Below are positions 1 through 10,769 of a stretch of DNA of 64,000 bases, one piece after another. How positions within the stretch are numbered: position 1 is the first letter of the stretch; every line of letters starts with the position of its first letter. The DNA comes from Euglena gracilis (Eukaryota; Euglenida; Euglenophyceae; Euglenales): NCBI GenBank assembly GCA_039621445.1, contig CP154956.1:12151443-12215442 (forward strand), in the 5' to 3' direction. A program made the translations under genes and the position numbers. The notes below the pieces were generated by a model. That model was not told the origin of the DNA and ran no database searches. It saw only the letters and a program-made list of their open reading frames with translations.

Positions 1-1329
1 CGTTGGAACAGTTCGTCCAGAGTCAGTTTGGCCTGTACCTGTGTGAATTGTGGCTTGTGTCCAGTCAGCAGCGTTGAACCGTTTTTCATCAGGAGCAGTT
101 GTGCAGTTGGATCCTGAAGTTTTGTCTGTCTCGTGCCACCTGAAAATTTTCACCTGTACCCACAGTTGCTGCCACCAGGTCACGAACGTCTTCCGTCGTT
201 GCATCTGGGACGTTTGTAATGTTTGTGACCCCTTTCAGTTTCAGTGTCGGTCTGTCCTGATTTCTGCGGTCCTGTTCCCTGATGCAGCTTCTGCGTTGCG
301 TTTCAGGCATTTTTTCAGCCACCAGGTTGTAAGCGTCTTCCTCTGATGGATATTCCAGCCTGCTGTAGAGGAGTTTGAAATGGGCCTCAAACTCTCTCCA
401 CGCTTCCAGTGTCAGTTTTCCTTCCGTTTTTGGTCTCAGGTTTTTCAGTTCGTCTTTGATGGCTGATTGTGTGTCTCCACCGTATTTCTGGCACATCCAG
501 TTCCAAAATTCCTGGTATTTTTTTTTTTCACCGCGTTCCTGTCTGCGTTGTAGTTCCAGTTTGCTGGCACTGTCCAGGCTGCCCTCCAGCAGTGACAGTT
601 TCAGGTCGTCGGTCAGGGACCCCTGACCGGCTGACACACGTTGCAGGTACATTGGAAATTTCACGGCAAAATCTGCGAAATTCCCCTGCAGTGTTGGTCT
701 TACCAGTTTTTTGGTCATTGCCGCGCCCACTGGACCCAGCAGCAGCCCGAAGGATGCTGCCGGGGCCGTTGCCACGGGTGCCACCACTGTTTCCTCTCCT
801 ATGTGGTGGATGGCAGTTTGGGTAGACCCCATCTGGGGTCCCACCCAGGTTGTTGTGGATGTGTTCTGAGTTTCGGTTTCGTCTGCCCACATGAACAAGC
901 CCCGAGTCCGGGACTGTGGGTTTTGTTGTGTCGTCACTGGCTGTTGAGTCGGCTGGGTTGACTGTGGCACTGGGCTTGTCGGGTTTGTCGTAAGCACTGG
1001 GCTGGTCGGGACTGCTGTCGGCCGTTGTTCTGTTTGTCGAGTCAGTTGGGCAATTAACGGTGTCAAGGCAGTTTTTAGTTCTTGTTGGATGAGCTGCCCC
1101 ACCAGGGAAGCCGAGTTAACGGTCCCCAGTGCTGCAGCTCCTCCTTCCATTTTTGGGTGTGGTGTTTCGTCCCCCCAGTGCTGGCTGCTCTGGCTGAACA
1201 TACCTGTCAGGGGTTGTGGGGTCCCCGTCCCCGTTTGACAGGCCTGGGGTTCTGGGGTCCCCGTCCCTTGGTTTCCTGCGGGCTGGCCCCTCAGGGCTGG
1301 CCGTGGCTGGGCCAGGGGTTGTGGTCTAC
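1..1329 (-). pseudogene. gag-like polyprotein fragment (C-terminal half), same family as 15084-17762
   Basis: Reading right to left, this strand encodes the Pro/Gln-rich linker and capsid-like part of the protein that is intact at 15084-17762 (shared stretch AALGTVNSASLVGQL and onward, nearly identical). Near position 100 the copy lacks about 16 nt that are present in the plus-strand copy, which throws the frame out and ends the ORF at 89; homology continues in another frame to the window edge. It is therefore a disabled retroelement fragment that continues beyond the window. The N-terminal half is missing and is replaced by the 300-bp repeat at 1330-1629. A host gene is unlikely because several rearranged copies lie nearby. 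Confidence 0.85.
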
Positions 1330-1629
1330 GTGTACGTCTGATTCCCAATTCCCAATTCCCAAAAGCCTTCGCTTTCGCCTTGGCGCACCTACTTGGGAAC
1401 TGAAAATCAGAGTAACAGTAAAAACCCTTTTCCCACTTCCCAAGAAGCAAAGCACGGAGCAATGCAGGGAGGACGGACTGGATAACCAAGTCCGGTCCGG
1501 AGAAAAGGAAAGACAAACAGAATACCACCTGTGGAGAGAGAAGGGGCACCCATTAGGAAATCCTAATAGGATCTGCTTCCATCCTAACTTCCTCAACGGA
1601 AGGGGACAGAAGCATACGCCTGGTACACA
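1330..1629. repeat. 300-bp dispersed repeat, copy 1
   Basis: This segment is almost identical to 24112-24411 (300 bp each). In both places it abuts a minus-strand fragment of the same gag family at about the same point of the Gly/Thr/Pro linker. It includes a short dyad, ATTAGG-AAAT-CCTAAT, whose loop reads TAAT in the other copy. There is no convincing coding content. It may be an insertion inherited by both fragments from one master copy. Confidence 0.85.
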
Positions 1630-2457
1630 TCCCCCTCCCAGGGCTATGCCCGATTTCCCCTTTGGACCAGGCATTCTGGCCACAGGGATTTCGGACACAG
1701 ACCTGGTCTGTGGGAGGTGCACCCTGGCGCATCCACAGGGGCCCTTTCCGTCGCACAGGGGTCCACTCAAAAAAGGGGGGTGGGCGGAAAGGAGGGGACC
1801 CAAAAAGCCCAAAACGCGCAAAATGGTTTCACCTATTTTGCGGTGGCTTATGGGTATATAGTATATTATAGCCCACTGGGGAAAATGGGGCTGGCAGGTT
1901 TCCTTGCCAAGCAAACCCATCCACCCAGTTTGGGTGTGCCCAAGGCACTGGGGGTTGGGTCCATGGGCATTCCAGGAAAACCCATGGGGAGGGTGTGGAA
2001 GGAGGGGGGCCTCTGACCAGTCAAACCTGGGCAGGGCGCATGGCCAGTCAAACCTGACCACGCAAAAGGAAATCCTACTCTACAAAACCAACTGCCGGCG
2101 ACAGCATTTGCCCCGGGGGGAAAGTAGAGAGGAGTGGGGGGTTGGCTTAGGCTAGAAAAATGGTGCTGTCTGGCAGCATTAAGGCCTCAAACGGCCGAAA
2201 AGAAAAGAGAGAGAAAGGAAAAGAGGCCGTCGGCCCTGTGCGCTGCGTGTCGCACGCCCGCGAGAGGGGAGAGGGCAGAGGGGTGTGCATGCATGCGCAC
2301 GGAATCCTGCACATGGCAGCATCCCGGTGGGAACTTACTAGCGGCGAATACCGCAAAGGGTCTTCGAAGGGGCTGTTCGGGCGAATACCCAAACAGGGTG
2401 TCAGGCGAATACCTGACGAGGGTGCTGAAAGACGCCGCATTGGCGCTGACAGACACC
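1630..2457. other. no gene recognised; simple and G/C-tract sequence
   Basis: Overlapping ORFs exist on both strands, but they lack domains and their composition is that of G-rich and C-rich runs. The only structure I can support is the hairpin trio listed separately. Confidence 0.5.
2341..2417. repeat. three adjacent hairpins sharing the loop CGAATA
   Basis: GCGG-CGAATA-CCGC (2341-2354), CTGTT-c-GGG-CGAATA-CCC-a-AACAG (about 2374-2397) and TCAGG-CGAATA-CCTGA (2401-2416). The loop is constant and the stems differ, so these are not copies of one palindrome. See the finding on hairpin micro-elements. Confidence 0.7.
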
Positions 2458-2738
2458 TCACCTGCCTTTATCGGCTGGACGTTCGCGGACCTCACGCCAG
2501 TAGTCGTGTTGGGGGTCCCCTAATGGGTCCTCAACCAACTCCAGTTGGCGTGGGGAACGCGGTGGAGTTGATTCACTCCGAATGGTGTTGAGCTCCGGAT
2601 CGTTGACATCAAAGGAAGGGGTCTCCCAGTCCTTGACCCAATTATCCGGCATCTTCTCCCTGGTACGTTCAGCATGATGCTGAAGATACCGTTGGAGTTG
2701 CTCCCAGAAAATTCTGGGCAGCATCACCGGCCAGATGA
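2458..2738 (-). pseudogene. C-terminal piece of the Pro-rich polyprotein, separated by an insertion
   Basis: The ORF reads from the insertion edge (YIIWPVMLPRIFWEQLQRYL) to a TGA at 2458. It resumes coding-like sequence right after the 628-bp insertion at 2739-3366, so it is probably the tail of the protein at 3364-6690. It is Trp/Glu/Arg-rich with no known domain. It could also be a separate small gene, but there is no independent start. Confidence 0.45.
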
Positions 2739-3366
2739 TGTAAACCCCCCCCCCCATTTAAACCGACTCCCCTTCTAAACCGACCTACCCTTCCAAACCG
2801 ACCCATTGCAGAATTTCAACCAAAAAAGAAATAAACCGACCCATGGCAAGTTGGATGACAAACATGCACAACATGATGGAAGCCGCCAACGGAAAGAGCG
2901 TTCATGCTCATTGAATAGTTAGTATTGATGACCCAAAATTGGGATTTTACACCCAAATTTAGGCATTTGCTTCCAAATTTTGGAGTTTGCACTTCAAATT
3001 GGGCATTTTCCTCCGAAAATTTGGTGTTGGAACAAAAAAATTACAAAAATAGGTATTTGCTATCTGAAATTTGAAGTTTGCACCCAAAATTAGGCATATT
3101 ACACCCAAAATTCAGCATTTGCCCCCGAAAATTAAGAATTTGCATCCCAAATTAGGCATTTGTCACTCAAAGTTAGGAATTGGCCGACCAAATTGGGCAT
3201 TTGCCAATTGAAATTGCCTTGCTAACATCAACCCGCTTCCGTCACGTCGTCGGCCAGCCGTGTGCTCCCCCTGAAACCGACCCCCCGTCTAAACCGACCC
3301 CTCCAGGATTTCCGCCAACCCAAAAGTCCTAAACCGACGGGTCGGTTTAAATGGGGGGGGGGTTTA
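2739..3366. mobile_element. inverted-repeat insertion with poly-C/poly-G ends
   Basis: The left end is TAAACCC-poly(C)-ATTTAAACCGAC and the right end is its reverse complement, GTCGGTTTAAAT-poly(G)-TTTA. Inside lie AAACCGACC boxes next to each end and a degenerate ~30-bp tandem repeat (about 2930-3215; core TTTGCACCCAAAATTAGGCA). It interrupts a minus-strand ORF whose coding resumes on the other side. No clear target duplication is visible. It looks like a non-autonomous MITE-like element; no transposase is present. Confidence 0.65.
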
Positions 3367-6300
3367 ATTCATCCGGGGGTGATTCGCAGGCACCTGCGGG
3401 GGCATCCCCGGGGTCTGCTTGAAGTTGATGTCATACATCCACCTCGCTGTCCTAGCTCTTGCGGTATGGGGCCGTAATACAGCCGCCAACCAACCTCTGA
3501 AGTCCACCAAATCGTGTTCTTCAGGAGGCCACAGTGGCAAGGCGTATCCGCCATGCTGACGCTTGGAGAACAGGGGGTAAACCTGCGTCTCCCAGTCGCC
3601 ATCAGTCCAGAGGTAAGGCATTCTTACCTTGGCGTGTTGCTCGACGGCGAGGCGCATTGCCCCAGCGTCGATCTGGAAGTCACGGGCCATTCCCGTGTGG
3701 CGGTAGCTTTCTACCTTTTTGAAGTCGGAGTGCTTCAGGCGTCCTTCCACCTGCTTGTACTCCTTCTTCCACTTCTCCAGTGTCTCCCAGTGCTGGGGAA
3801 CAATGGTGGTGACTGCTCCATCAGCAGTCTGCACGAACTTGCCTCCTATACAGTTGATGCACAAGGCAGGGATATCCCTGTCGTGAGCATTCTCACTGTA
3901 GGAGTAGTTCAAGCTGTGCTTCCAGGCGTTCAGGCACTCGCCACATACGAGCGCCGCTTAGTTCGGCACATATGCCCTGTGATGGAACCACGAGGATTGC
4001 ACCTGCCGCTTGCACACATGCACAAGCGGTTGGTTATGCCGCACATGGTGGCACACGGTGCACGTCCAGGCAAAAGACGTGCCGTGTTGGAAATCCAACA
4101 CGCAGTCCTCGCCAAAGTACTGTGCCAGTACTCTGGGGGAGCGCCTGTTCCAGAATGTCCAGGTATGTTCCGGGACATAATGGAAAGGTTCTCCTCGGAC
4201 GAAGAGGGGCTGAATCCATCGATTCAGTGACCCTGTCTGGTGCCTAATAGCAGCCTGTTTCTTCGTCCTCTGTTCCACGGTGCCTAGTCTGGTCAGGATA
4301 TCCTGGGTCCAGAGCTGGGCATCCGCAGACACAGGAGGTGAAGCAGGTTCATCCTGCTCCTCATCCGTCGATCCGGCGGAAGACTGGACCTGTCGACCAC
4401 GAGCCTTACCTTTCGGTTTGCTCTGGCCGTACCCGGACGATGCAACGGCCGAATAGTCGTGCATTGTCGTAGGGCCTTTCGGCTGTCCGCCAGTCTGACC
4501 TCCAGCACCACCTATCGGTGGTGGTTTCCCATCACCGCCTTTGGAAGGGGGCTTACAGGGTGCAGCACCCGGTTTGCCTCCTTTCGGCTTCGCACTCCCG
4601 GAATCAGGAGGTGACGCCTGCGGCTTACTCCTGGTATCAGGAGCCGATGGTGCCGGAGTAGACGTTTGCCGTCTGGGCGAAGCGGGCATACTGACCGCTG
4701 GGTCGCGCATGACGCTCCGAGGGGTCGGCACTCGTTCCTGGGGTTGTTCAGCCGGCCGTCGCCGAGCAGGTTCATCCTGTCCGACGAGGCGTGGCACTGT
4801 GGTCGTCACCGGAATCGGTGCTTCCACAGGCGCTGGTGCTCCCAGAAACTCTGCCATTGTCCTCGGGACGGCAGGGACCCTGCGCGGTGTCGGTGGTCGT
4901 GGGGGTATCTCCTCCACTTCCATTTCGACATCCGGTCTAGGAGGTTGATCCTCCATAACCGCTGGCGCAAGTGCTACGGGAGGTTGATCCTCCGGTGTAG
5001 CCGGTGCGACAGATGGCTCTGTCGGCTGGGGTTCATCCCCTGATGGTGGTTGCACTGCTGTCGGAGATGGGGGTGCGGGGACATCGACATCTGGTGTCTC
5101 CACGACCTCAGCGGCGGAGCTTGATGCTACGCCTCCACCTCGTGGCGTTAGTGCAGCAGCCACGGCAGTAATGCCGGTGACTACGGCGCCGAGCACACGG
5201 CCTCCTAATGAGGTGCGTGCTGCGGGGCTGGTAGGTTCTTCGAGGATATCCTCGACGACCATACCAGTCATCTCGGCTGGAGGCTCAGCCGTTGGGACAG
5301 GCGTAGCAGCCACAGGTATATCCCCTGCGGGTGCTCCGTCTGGCCTAGGCTGTGCCGGAGCATGCAGAGCAGCGTAGAGGATATCCTCCACGTTCTCACC
5401 TTCCTCCTCAGGAAGTTCCTGGTCTCCACCTACCGGTGGACAGACGGGAGCCGTCGCGGGGGCCGGGGAAACCGATCGTTCCCCTGCCGCTCGCGGGGCA
5501 GAGACGAATGATACCCCCGTTCCTGTCGGAGACGGCGGCGCTGCCTCCAGAATGGTGACGGAGGGGCTGCGGTCGCGTTCCTCCCGCCGCGGAATCGCAG
5601 TGGTGGAAGCGACTGACGCCTCCCGTCTCCTTCGCGCCAGAGGTTCATCCTCTGGAGCGATGAAGGCGCGCAGATCCTCGGGCGAACGAGGATCGTCGGG
5701 GCGCAAACGGCATCCCTGGGCATCCGCCAACCTGTAAAAGGCCAGCGTACTGCTACTGGCGCTGTTGGGCCAGGGTGGCGGCCATGATGGCTGCACCCAG
5801 GCGTTGGCAGGCCTGTTCGGGCCCAGGAAGCCGCGGTAACGCGTGTCCTCCCAGACCTCGAAAAAGCCCTCCTCGAACTCCTGAACGCATGCCAGAATCG
5901 GCATTCGCTGGTCGACGATGGCCTTCGGGTGAGACATCAGCGGAAGGAATACCTCCCGGTCGAGGGTACCGCCAAACTGTCGCCGCAAATGTTCCTCCAG
6001 GCTGATATCAGCCAGGTGCCAGTTGGGGCGCAGGTGGCCGAGAATCCGACGACGAGGACCCTCGATGGCGTCACCGTAATCCGGTGGCAGGCTTTCCATA
6101 CCAGGCCTATCGTCCTGGGGGTCACGGAGATGTATATACACCTCCATGACATAGGTGGTCCAGGCTCGCCACCAGAACTGCTGCAGCATAAAAATACGCT
6201 GCTTGTGGACGCGGCGGCTTTTGCCCTGGACATCCGGGGCGTCGCGGCACACACGCATAAGCATGCGGCGTCCCATCTCCAGTCCCGGGTTATCCCGAGG

Positions 6301-6690
6301 CGGTGGAGGACTTCCGCGCACGCCGAATCCCCAGAAGTCGACAGGAAATTCCTGCCGGCAGTACTTACAGCAGAGGTCATACCTCTGCGGGTAAGCCAGG
6401 GAAACACGCCTAACGCGGAAGGTGGAGCCGTAATGGCTCACCAGCCATACCTGAAGGTTGTTGCACCACAACACCTCGATTAGGCGTTCGATGTCGGGGT
6501 GTAGTGGGTAGAATTCCCACTGTACGCCGAGGGGTCCGACTGTATGAATACAGTCGAAAACTGCCTTCAGCCTTCGGGCCAACACACGCTGGTCCCGAAA
6601 ACCCAACTGGTGCAGGTAACTGCGACCAGTGGAATCGCTGAAGAGACCCCAGTTCTGGCAGGGGTATCCCAGCCAAAACCAGAGTTCCCA
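3364..6690 (-). pseudogene. Pro-rich polyprotein of unknown family, with one in-frame TAA
   Basis: One frame runs from about 6690 to 3364 with a single stop, TAA at 3958-3960. The N-terminal ~270 residues are Trp/Arg-rich with a CX2C pair (RYDLCCKYCRQEF). The middle ~400 residues are Pro/Ala/Glu-rich and low complexity. The C-terminal part carries a Cys/His array (CTVCHHVRH...HVCKR, then CGEC and CINC after the TAA), which suggests a zinc-binding module that straddles the stop. Continuity of the Cys pattern argues that the TAA is a mutation, a readthrough site or an error. I do not recognise the family; linkage to retroelements suggests an element-encoded structural protein. Confidence 0.5.
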
Positions 6691-6695
6691 GAAAC

Positions 6696-7490
6696 CTAGA
6701 AACCTGGCTGGGCATCCAGCAAGGGTCTGCCACCTTCACCTTCGAAGGCGTACAGATCTATTCCGTAATGGAATAGTCTGACTCGGTTCTCGGTGTGGCG
6801 TAATACCACATCGATGACTGCTTGTGGAGGAGTGACGGGGCGGTTTCCTGCAACATGGTAATCATGCTGCATTCGCCAGCCTTCGTCCTCCAGCTCCTCC
6901 TTGAACCTGAGCATATGCTCAAAGTCCGAGAGGACTTCTGCTGGTTCTTCTTCCTCCTCACGTCCTGTGCCCTTACCTTTACCCTCACCCTTCCCTTTGC
7001 CGGCCACGCCTTTGCCTTCTCCCTTGCCTTTGCCCTCGGCCTTGCCTGTCTCCTTTCCTGTCTGGCGAATACCAGAGGGTCGGGCGCTCGGTGCCGCAGG
7101 AGTCGGTTCGGTTCCTTCCCATTCCATCTCTGGGGAGGGACCTGGCCGCTCCGCTGCACGTCGCGGTGATGGCGTGGCTGGGCGCTTGCTAGGAGCCTGG
7201 CGTGGGCTTGGCTTCGACGCAGGGGGTCGCGGCTCCTTCCATACCGGAGGGATCGGCGGTGGCATTACGGCAACAGGACGGCTCATCGCCACCTGTGCCT
7301 CTGCCGGTGGTTGTCCAGCCGGGGTATCCTGGCTAGTTTCCACTTGCATTGCCATACCGCCTTCCGCGTCCCGTGGGCTGGGTCGCCTGGGCTGTGGGGT
7401 AAGGTTCTCCGTAGTCCCGTCGCGCTTCAGGGTGGCAGGTAATACTGCCACACCTGCCGGGGGCTCACCGGGTAATACCGGGGTTGCCAC
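6696..7490 (-). pseudogene. Pro-rich / Gly-Lys-rich segment of the same polyprotein region
   Basis: The ORF is rich in Pro, Ala and Arg, then carries a Gly-Lys-Glu repeat (GKGKGEGKGVAGKGKGEGKG) and an acidic stretch (REEEEEPAEVLSDFEHMLRF). The GK repeat resembles the basic tail of the gag-like protein at 15084-17762 and could bind RNA. It overlaps its neighbours in other frames at both ends (7427-7490 and about 6690-6740), so it is probably one frame of a gene broken by indels rather than a separate gene. Confidence 0.45.
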
Positions 7491-7966
7491 CCGCAGCTGC
7501 GGCTGGTACGGATGGTAGGGGGGGTATCCACGACCCTGAAGGGCAGCCAGAGAGGCGTATAATACCTCGTCCGGTGCTCTTCAGACGCGAATACTGGCTC
7601 CTGCAGGAAGTGCCGAGCAAGCTCATCCTGCTCGGTTCCCGGAGGTGCCATATGATAGTAGGGAGTCTCCTGCCGACGGGGGACATCCCCAGTCTGGACA
7701 GGGGCTGCACTCGGTGGTCGGGCTGCCTCACGGTGGGGAGGTTCATCCTCCACCACTATGGGCTCCGCCTGCCTCCGTGGCTCAACGCCAGGGACAGGGA
7801 CGACCGGTGATGCTTGTGGCATCCAGTGCATGAACATGTGTTGGACGTATGCCTCAGAGGGCACGTCCGACTGTCCGGCTGGGAGCACGCGTGCGCCGCG
7901 CGGGTAATCCGCGTGCGTCGCGTACCGCGAGACAAATTGCTCCGCTGGCGGCTCGCGCGGCGGCAT
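7427..7966 (-). pseudogene. Pro/Arg-rich segment of the same polyprotein region
   Basis: The 179-codon ORF is coding-like from about 7945 to 7500 (YATHADYPRGARVLPAGQ ... HRTRYYTPLWLPF). Frame changes near 7955 and 7490 connect it to the ORFs before and after. No domain is recognised. The short acidic patches 'VEDEP' and 'EQDEL' are encoded by palindromic DNA (see finding). Confidence 0.4.
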
Positions 7967-8690
7967 TCGCTGCGGCGAGGGCGGGCGCGAGCAAAAATTC
8001 TCGTCATCCCAGGTGGGACATGCACAGCCTCACCTACCGGTGGGGGCGTGTGCTCACGCATATGCACGGTGTGGGATCCCACCGGCGTCTGCGTTTGCAG
8101 CATGGGCGGCACATACACGCCCAGATCCATCATGGTCTCGCTAGGCTCAAATCCGGAATCGGATGCCGACGAGAAATACCGTCTCCCTGTCATCAGGGCC
8201 TGACCACAGGGACACCACTGAGCCACAGGGGTGTTGGCTACCACCAACAACTGAGCACAGTATGCATCCCAAAGGGCTTGCATAAAGGGCTCCGTTGGGG
8301 GGTGTGCGCACATACGCATCGCCCGCTCCAACGTCTCCGTAGTGCGGAAGATCATCTCTCCTGCATACGGGGGCAGGCGCGATCTGCGCTGCGCTGGTGG
8401 CTGAGGTGCCGGCTGCTGGACGGCAGATGGATCTGGTACCGCATATGCGGACCGGCTGCTGGTAGCCGCGGCGAATACCGGGGCTGAAACCCTCTCAGCA
8501 TGTGGGGCACCCGGAATCGGGGCCTCGGCATACTGAGGGTACTGGGGGTATGGCGCGCCAGAAGGCTGCGGCCATGGTGGACCTGGTCCAGGTCCGCGCC
8601 CAGGCAGCATGATGCTACCCGAACGACGACGACAACTAAGGGTAACCTTGTTGTCAGTCGCTTTGAGTGCGAGAGCACTGAAAACGTTAT
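7950..8690 (-). pseudogene. Pro/Ala-rich N-terminal segment fused in frame to a truncated reverse transcriptase
   Basis: This is the second half of a 591-codon ORF (7756-9531). After the RT part it becomes Pro/Gln/Ala-rich, then contains QALWDAYCAQLLVVANTPVA and WCPCGQALMTGRR. The abrupt change of composition near 8650-8690 marks a junction between two elements. This side belongs with the unknown polyprotein that continues to 2458. Confidence 0.45.
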
Positions 8691-9531
8691 GCACTTCCAG
8701 ATCAAAGATTGACCACAACCGGTTATCCGATTGTTTTGTGATCAAATCCTCGATCAGCGGTAACGGGAAGAGGTCATCCTTCGTTTGGGAGTTCAGGTAC
8801 CGGTAATCCAGCACCAGTCTCCACTTCTTCTGACCAGACTGGTCAGCGGGTTTGGGCACCACAAAAGCTTGTGATGTCCACTCGCTCTTGGAAGGGATAA
8901 TCCACTTCCGCTGGATGAGCTTCTCAATCATCTCGTTGAGAGCCTGTTCGCGTTCACCCGAACAACGGAAAAATTTCCGGTGCATGGGTTTAGCGCCATC
9001 CTTGAGCTCGATTCTGCATACACCGAACGGACCGCGAGTCGCGGGGTCGATGTCGCAGGGGTAAACTGGATTATCCAGTACACCATGAAATTCGCGAGCA
9101 ATTCGCGAACAATAATCAGCAGACTTGGGATGTTGGTCCGCACTCTCAATGACCGCAGAAATCTGTGTTGAGGGTGTGGCATCCCCATTGGTACCAAGGT
9201 ATCTTGGCACACGCACATCGGATATTCCGAATGCGTCAAAGAAACAAACGCGAAAAATGATTTCTTTAACAGGTGGTAATAATATACCACAAAAATCCTC
9301 GAATAGTGGTACATCAGCGGGTAAATCCCACCAATGAAAACACACATGGGATAGTTGGTGAAACCAATCCGCATTCGGATTGACCGGTATGAGGAGAGCT
9401 CCTCGCGCTTCATCGCGGAGGATTTTCTCCACCACATCCGGGATAAGTTTTGGGGGACGGTGCATCCATAGCACCGTGTCACCCCAGAATTTAAGGAATG
9501 CGTTGGTATGTCGCGACCAATATCGCGACAA
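8690..9531 (-). pseudogene. truncated Ty3/gypsy-like reverse transcriptase (N-terminal fingers region)
   Basis: The translated frame shows the typical start of a Ty3-class RT: a connector (NPVYPCDIDPATRGPFG), an E-x-L-IQRKWIIPSKSEWTSQ segment, AFVVPKP, KKWRLVLDYRYLN, FPLPLIEDL and IFDLE. The palm motif with the catalytic YxDD pair, RNase H and integrase are absent because the reading passes into unrelated Pro-rich sequence near 8650-8690. It overlaps the preceding frame (to 8928), implying a frameshift from the protease/linker ORF. Priming and replication functions are therefore lost. Confidence 0.85.
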
Positions 9532-10724
9532 GCGCGCATGCGCTTTTGATGAGAACGCATCATTTCCAACGACAAATCGAAGGAATCAGCCAAAGCTGCG
9601 ATTTTGGAGAACCATTCCTCCAAAATACGGTATTGACCAAAATTAAATGCGTTCCATACGCGCATCGCGTAGGTGTCGACCCGGTTCGCGGGTTGAAGAG
9701 CGGTAACGCAATTCAGGGATCCGCAAACATAGGTCAAGGGTGTGTCATCCACACTCCCAAGGGGCATTCCCAAGGGTTGATGGGTTGGATGGGTACATAC
9801 CCAGTCCATATCATGCCAGATGGAGGTGGGGGAGGTGTGTGACACGGATTTCGCGGTCCCAAACAACAAGGCAATACCTCGTTGTTGGAGCACTTGATGT
9901 ACGGTCGCGCATTGCGATCCGCAACCAAGTGTATGGTTACGCGAAATCGGGATTAGTGTTGGTGTTTGGACTAGACATCCACAATCGAAATCTGGCTGGG
10001 CGGAAATTCTCCTACAGTGCACACATTGGAAGGAAGTGTCGGAGTAGTGGTCCTGGTCGCGCATGTTGGTCTGGTGGGGGTGTGTGTAAAAGTTGGGATG
10101 CGCTGTTGTAGCTGCTGGGGGGTGTACAGATGTATCTGAAAGCAATACATCTGGTGGAAAACGGGGTATTGGTGCAGCTGGGCGACTACTCGACACCGTA
10201 CGTACTTCAGGCCTTTGGGCTTTCGTCTTGTAACCCAGTGGAACGAGGGGGGTACCGCTACTCGCTTGCCCTGCCTCATGGGGAACGGAAGTTGGTATGT
10301 CAATGGGCAGGGGGTGAACTTTCTCGGTACACCCGGTGTGGAAAACGTTGGTTGATGTGGTTGGTAACGGGGTAAAAGTTTTCGAAAACGGTGTGGAAAA
10401 ATTGGTGGTCGTCGCGGTTGACGCCACAGGTGTTGGTGGTTTGGGGGGCAATGAAGAGAGTGGTGATGTGCGCAAACCGTGGGAGTGGCAATCCACTACC
10501 AGCCGGTGCTGACGTAAAAAGGGGTATCCCAGAATTACGTCAGAACCATGGATTCCGGATTCGTATCCCCAGGTATCCGGAAAATTTTGCGGTTGGGGGG
10601 GGTGTGAGTGGTGCTTGGGGATGAGGGGTAGGACTATGGGGGTGGGGGACCCGAAAATTTTCCGGGTACTGACCAGGAAGGCAGACGGGCAGGGGGGGCA
10701 GGGTTGATCAGGTCCTACCTCCAT
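9500..10724 (-). pseudogene. retropepsin-like C-terminal motif and linker of the Ty3-like element
   Basis: Near 10500-10560 the ORF encodes DVILGYPFLRQHRLVVDC, the characteristic ILGxxFL segment near the C-terminus of retroviral-type aspartic proteases. I see no catalytic D-S/T-G upstream, so the protease is truncated or diverged. A Ser/Thr/Pro-rich linker follows with a small Cys cluster (CVHCRRI...DCGC, about 9990-10030). The ORF lies between gag (stop at 10770) and RT in a different frame, the usual gag-pro-pol arrangement. Confidence 0.65.
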
Positions 10725-10769
10725 CTGTTCATCAGCCCAGAGGTCCGTGCCCTCGGACCTCGGGCTCCC

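Noticed and set aside
469-961. Plus-strand ORFs across the left gag fragment (and similar antisense ORFs at 16131-16726 and 17242-17922)
   Set aside because: Antisense shadows of a conserved gag sequence; Cys/Phe/Ser-rich translations typical of reverse-strand reading.
1082-2061. ORFs of ~256-259 codons on both strands
   Set aside because: They span the gag fragment, the 300-bp repeat and unrelated sequence, so they cross known junctions and cannot be one gene.
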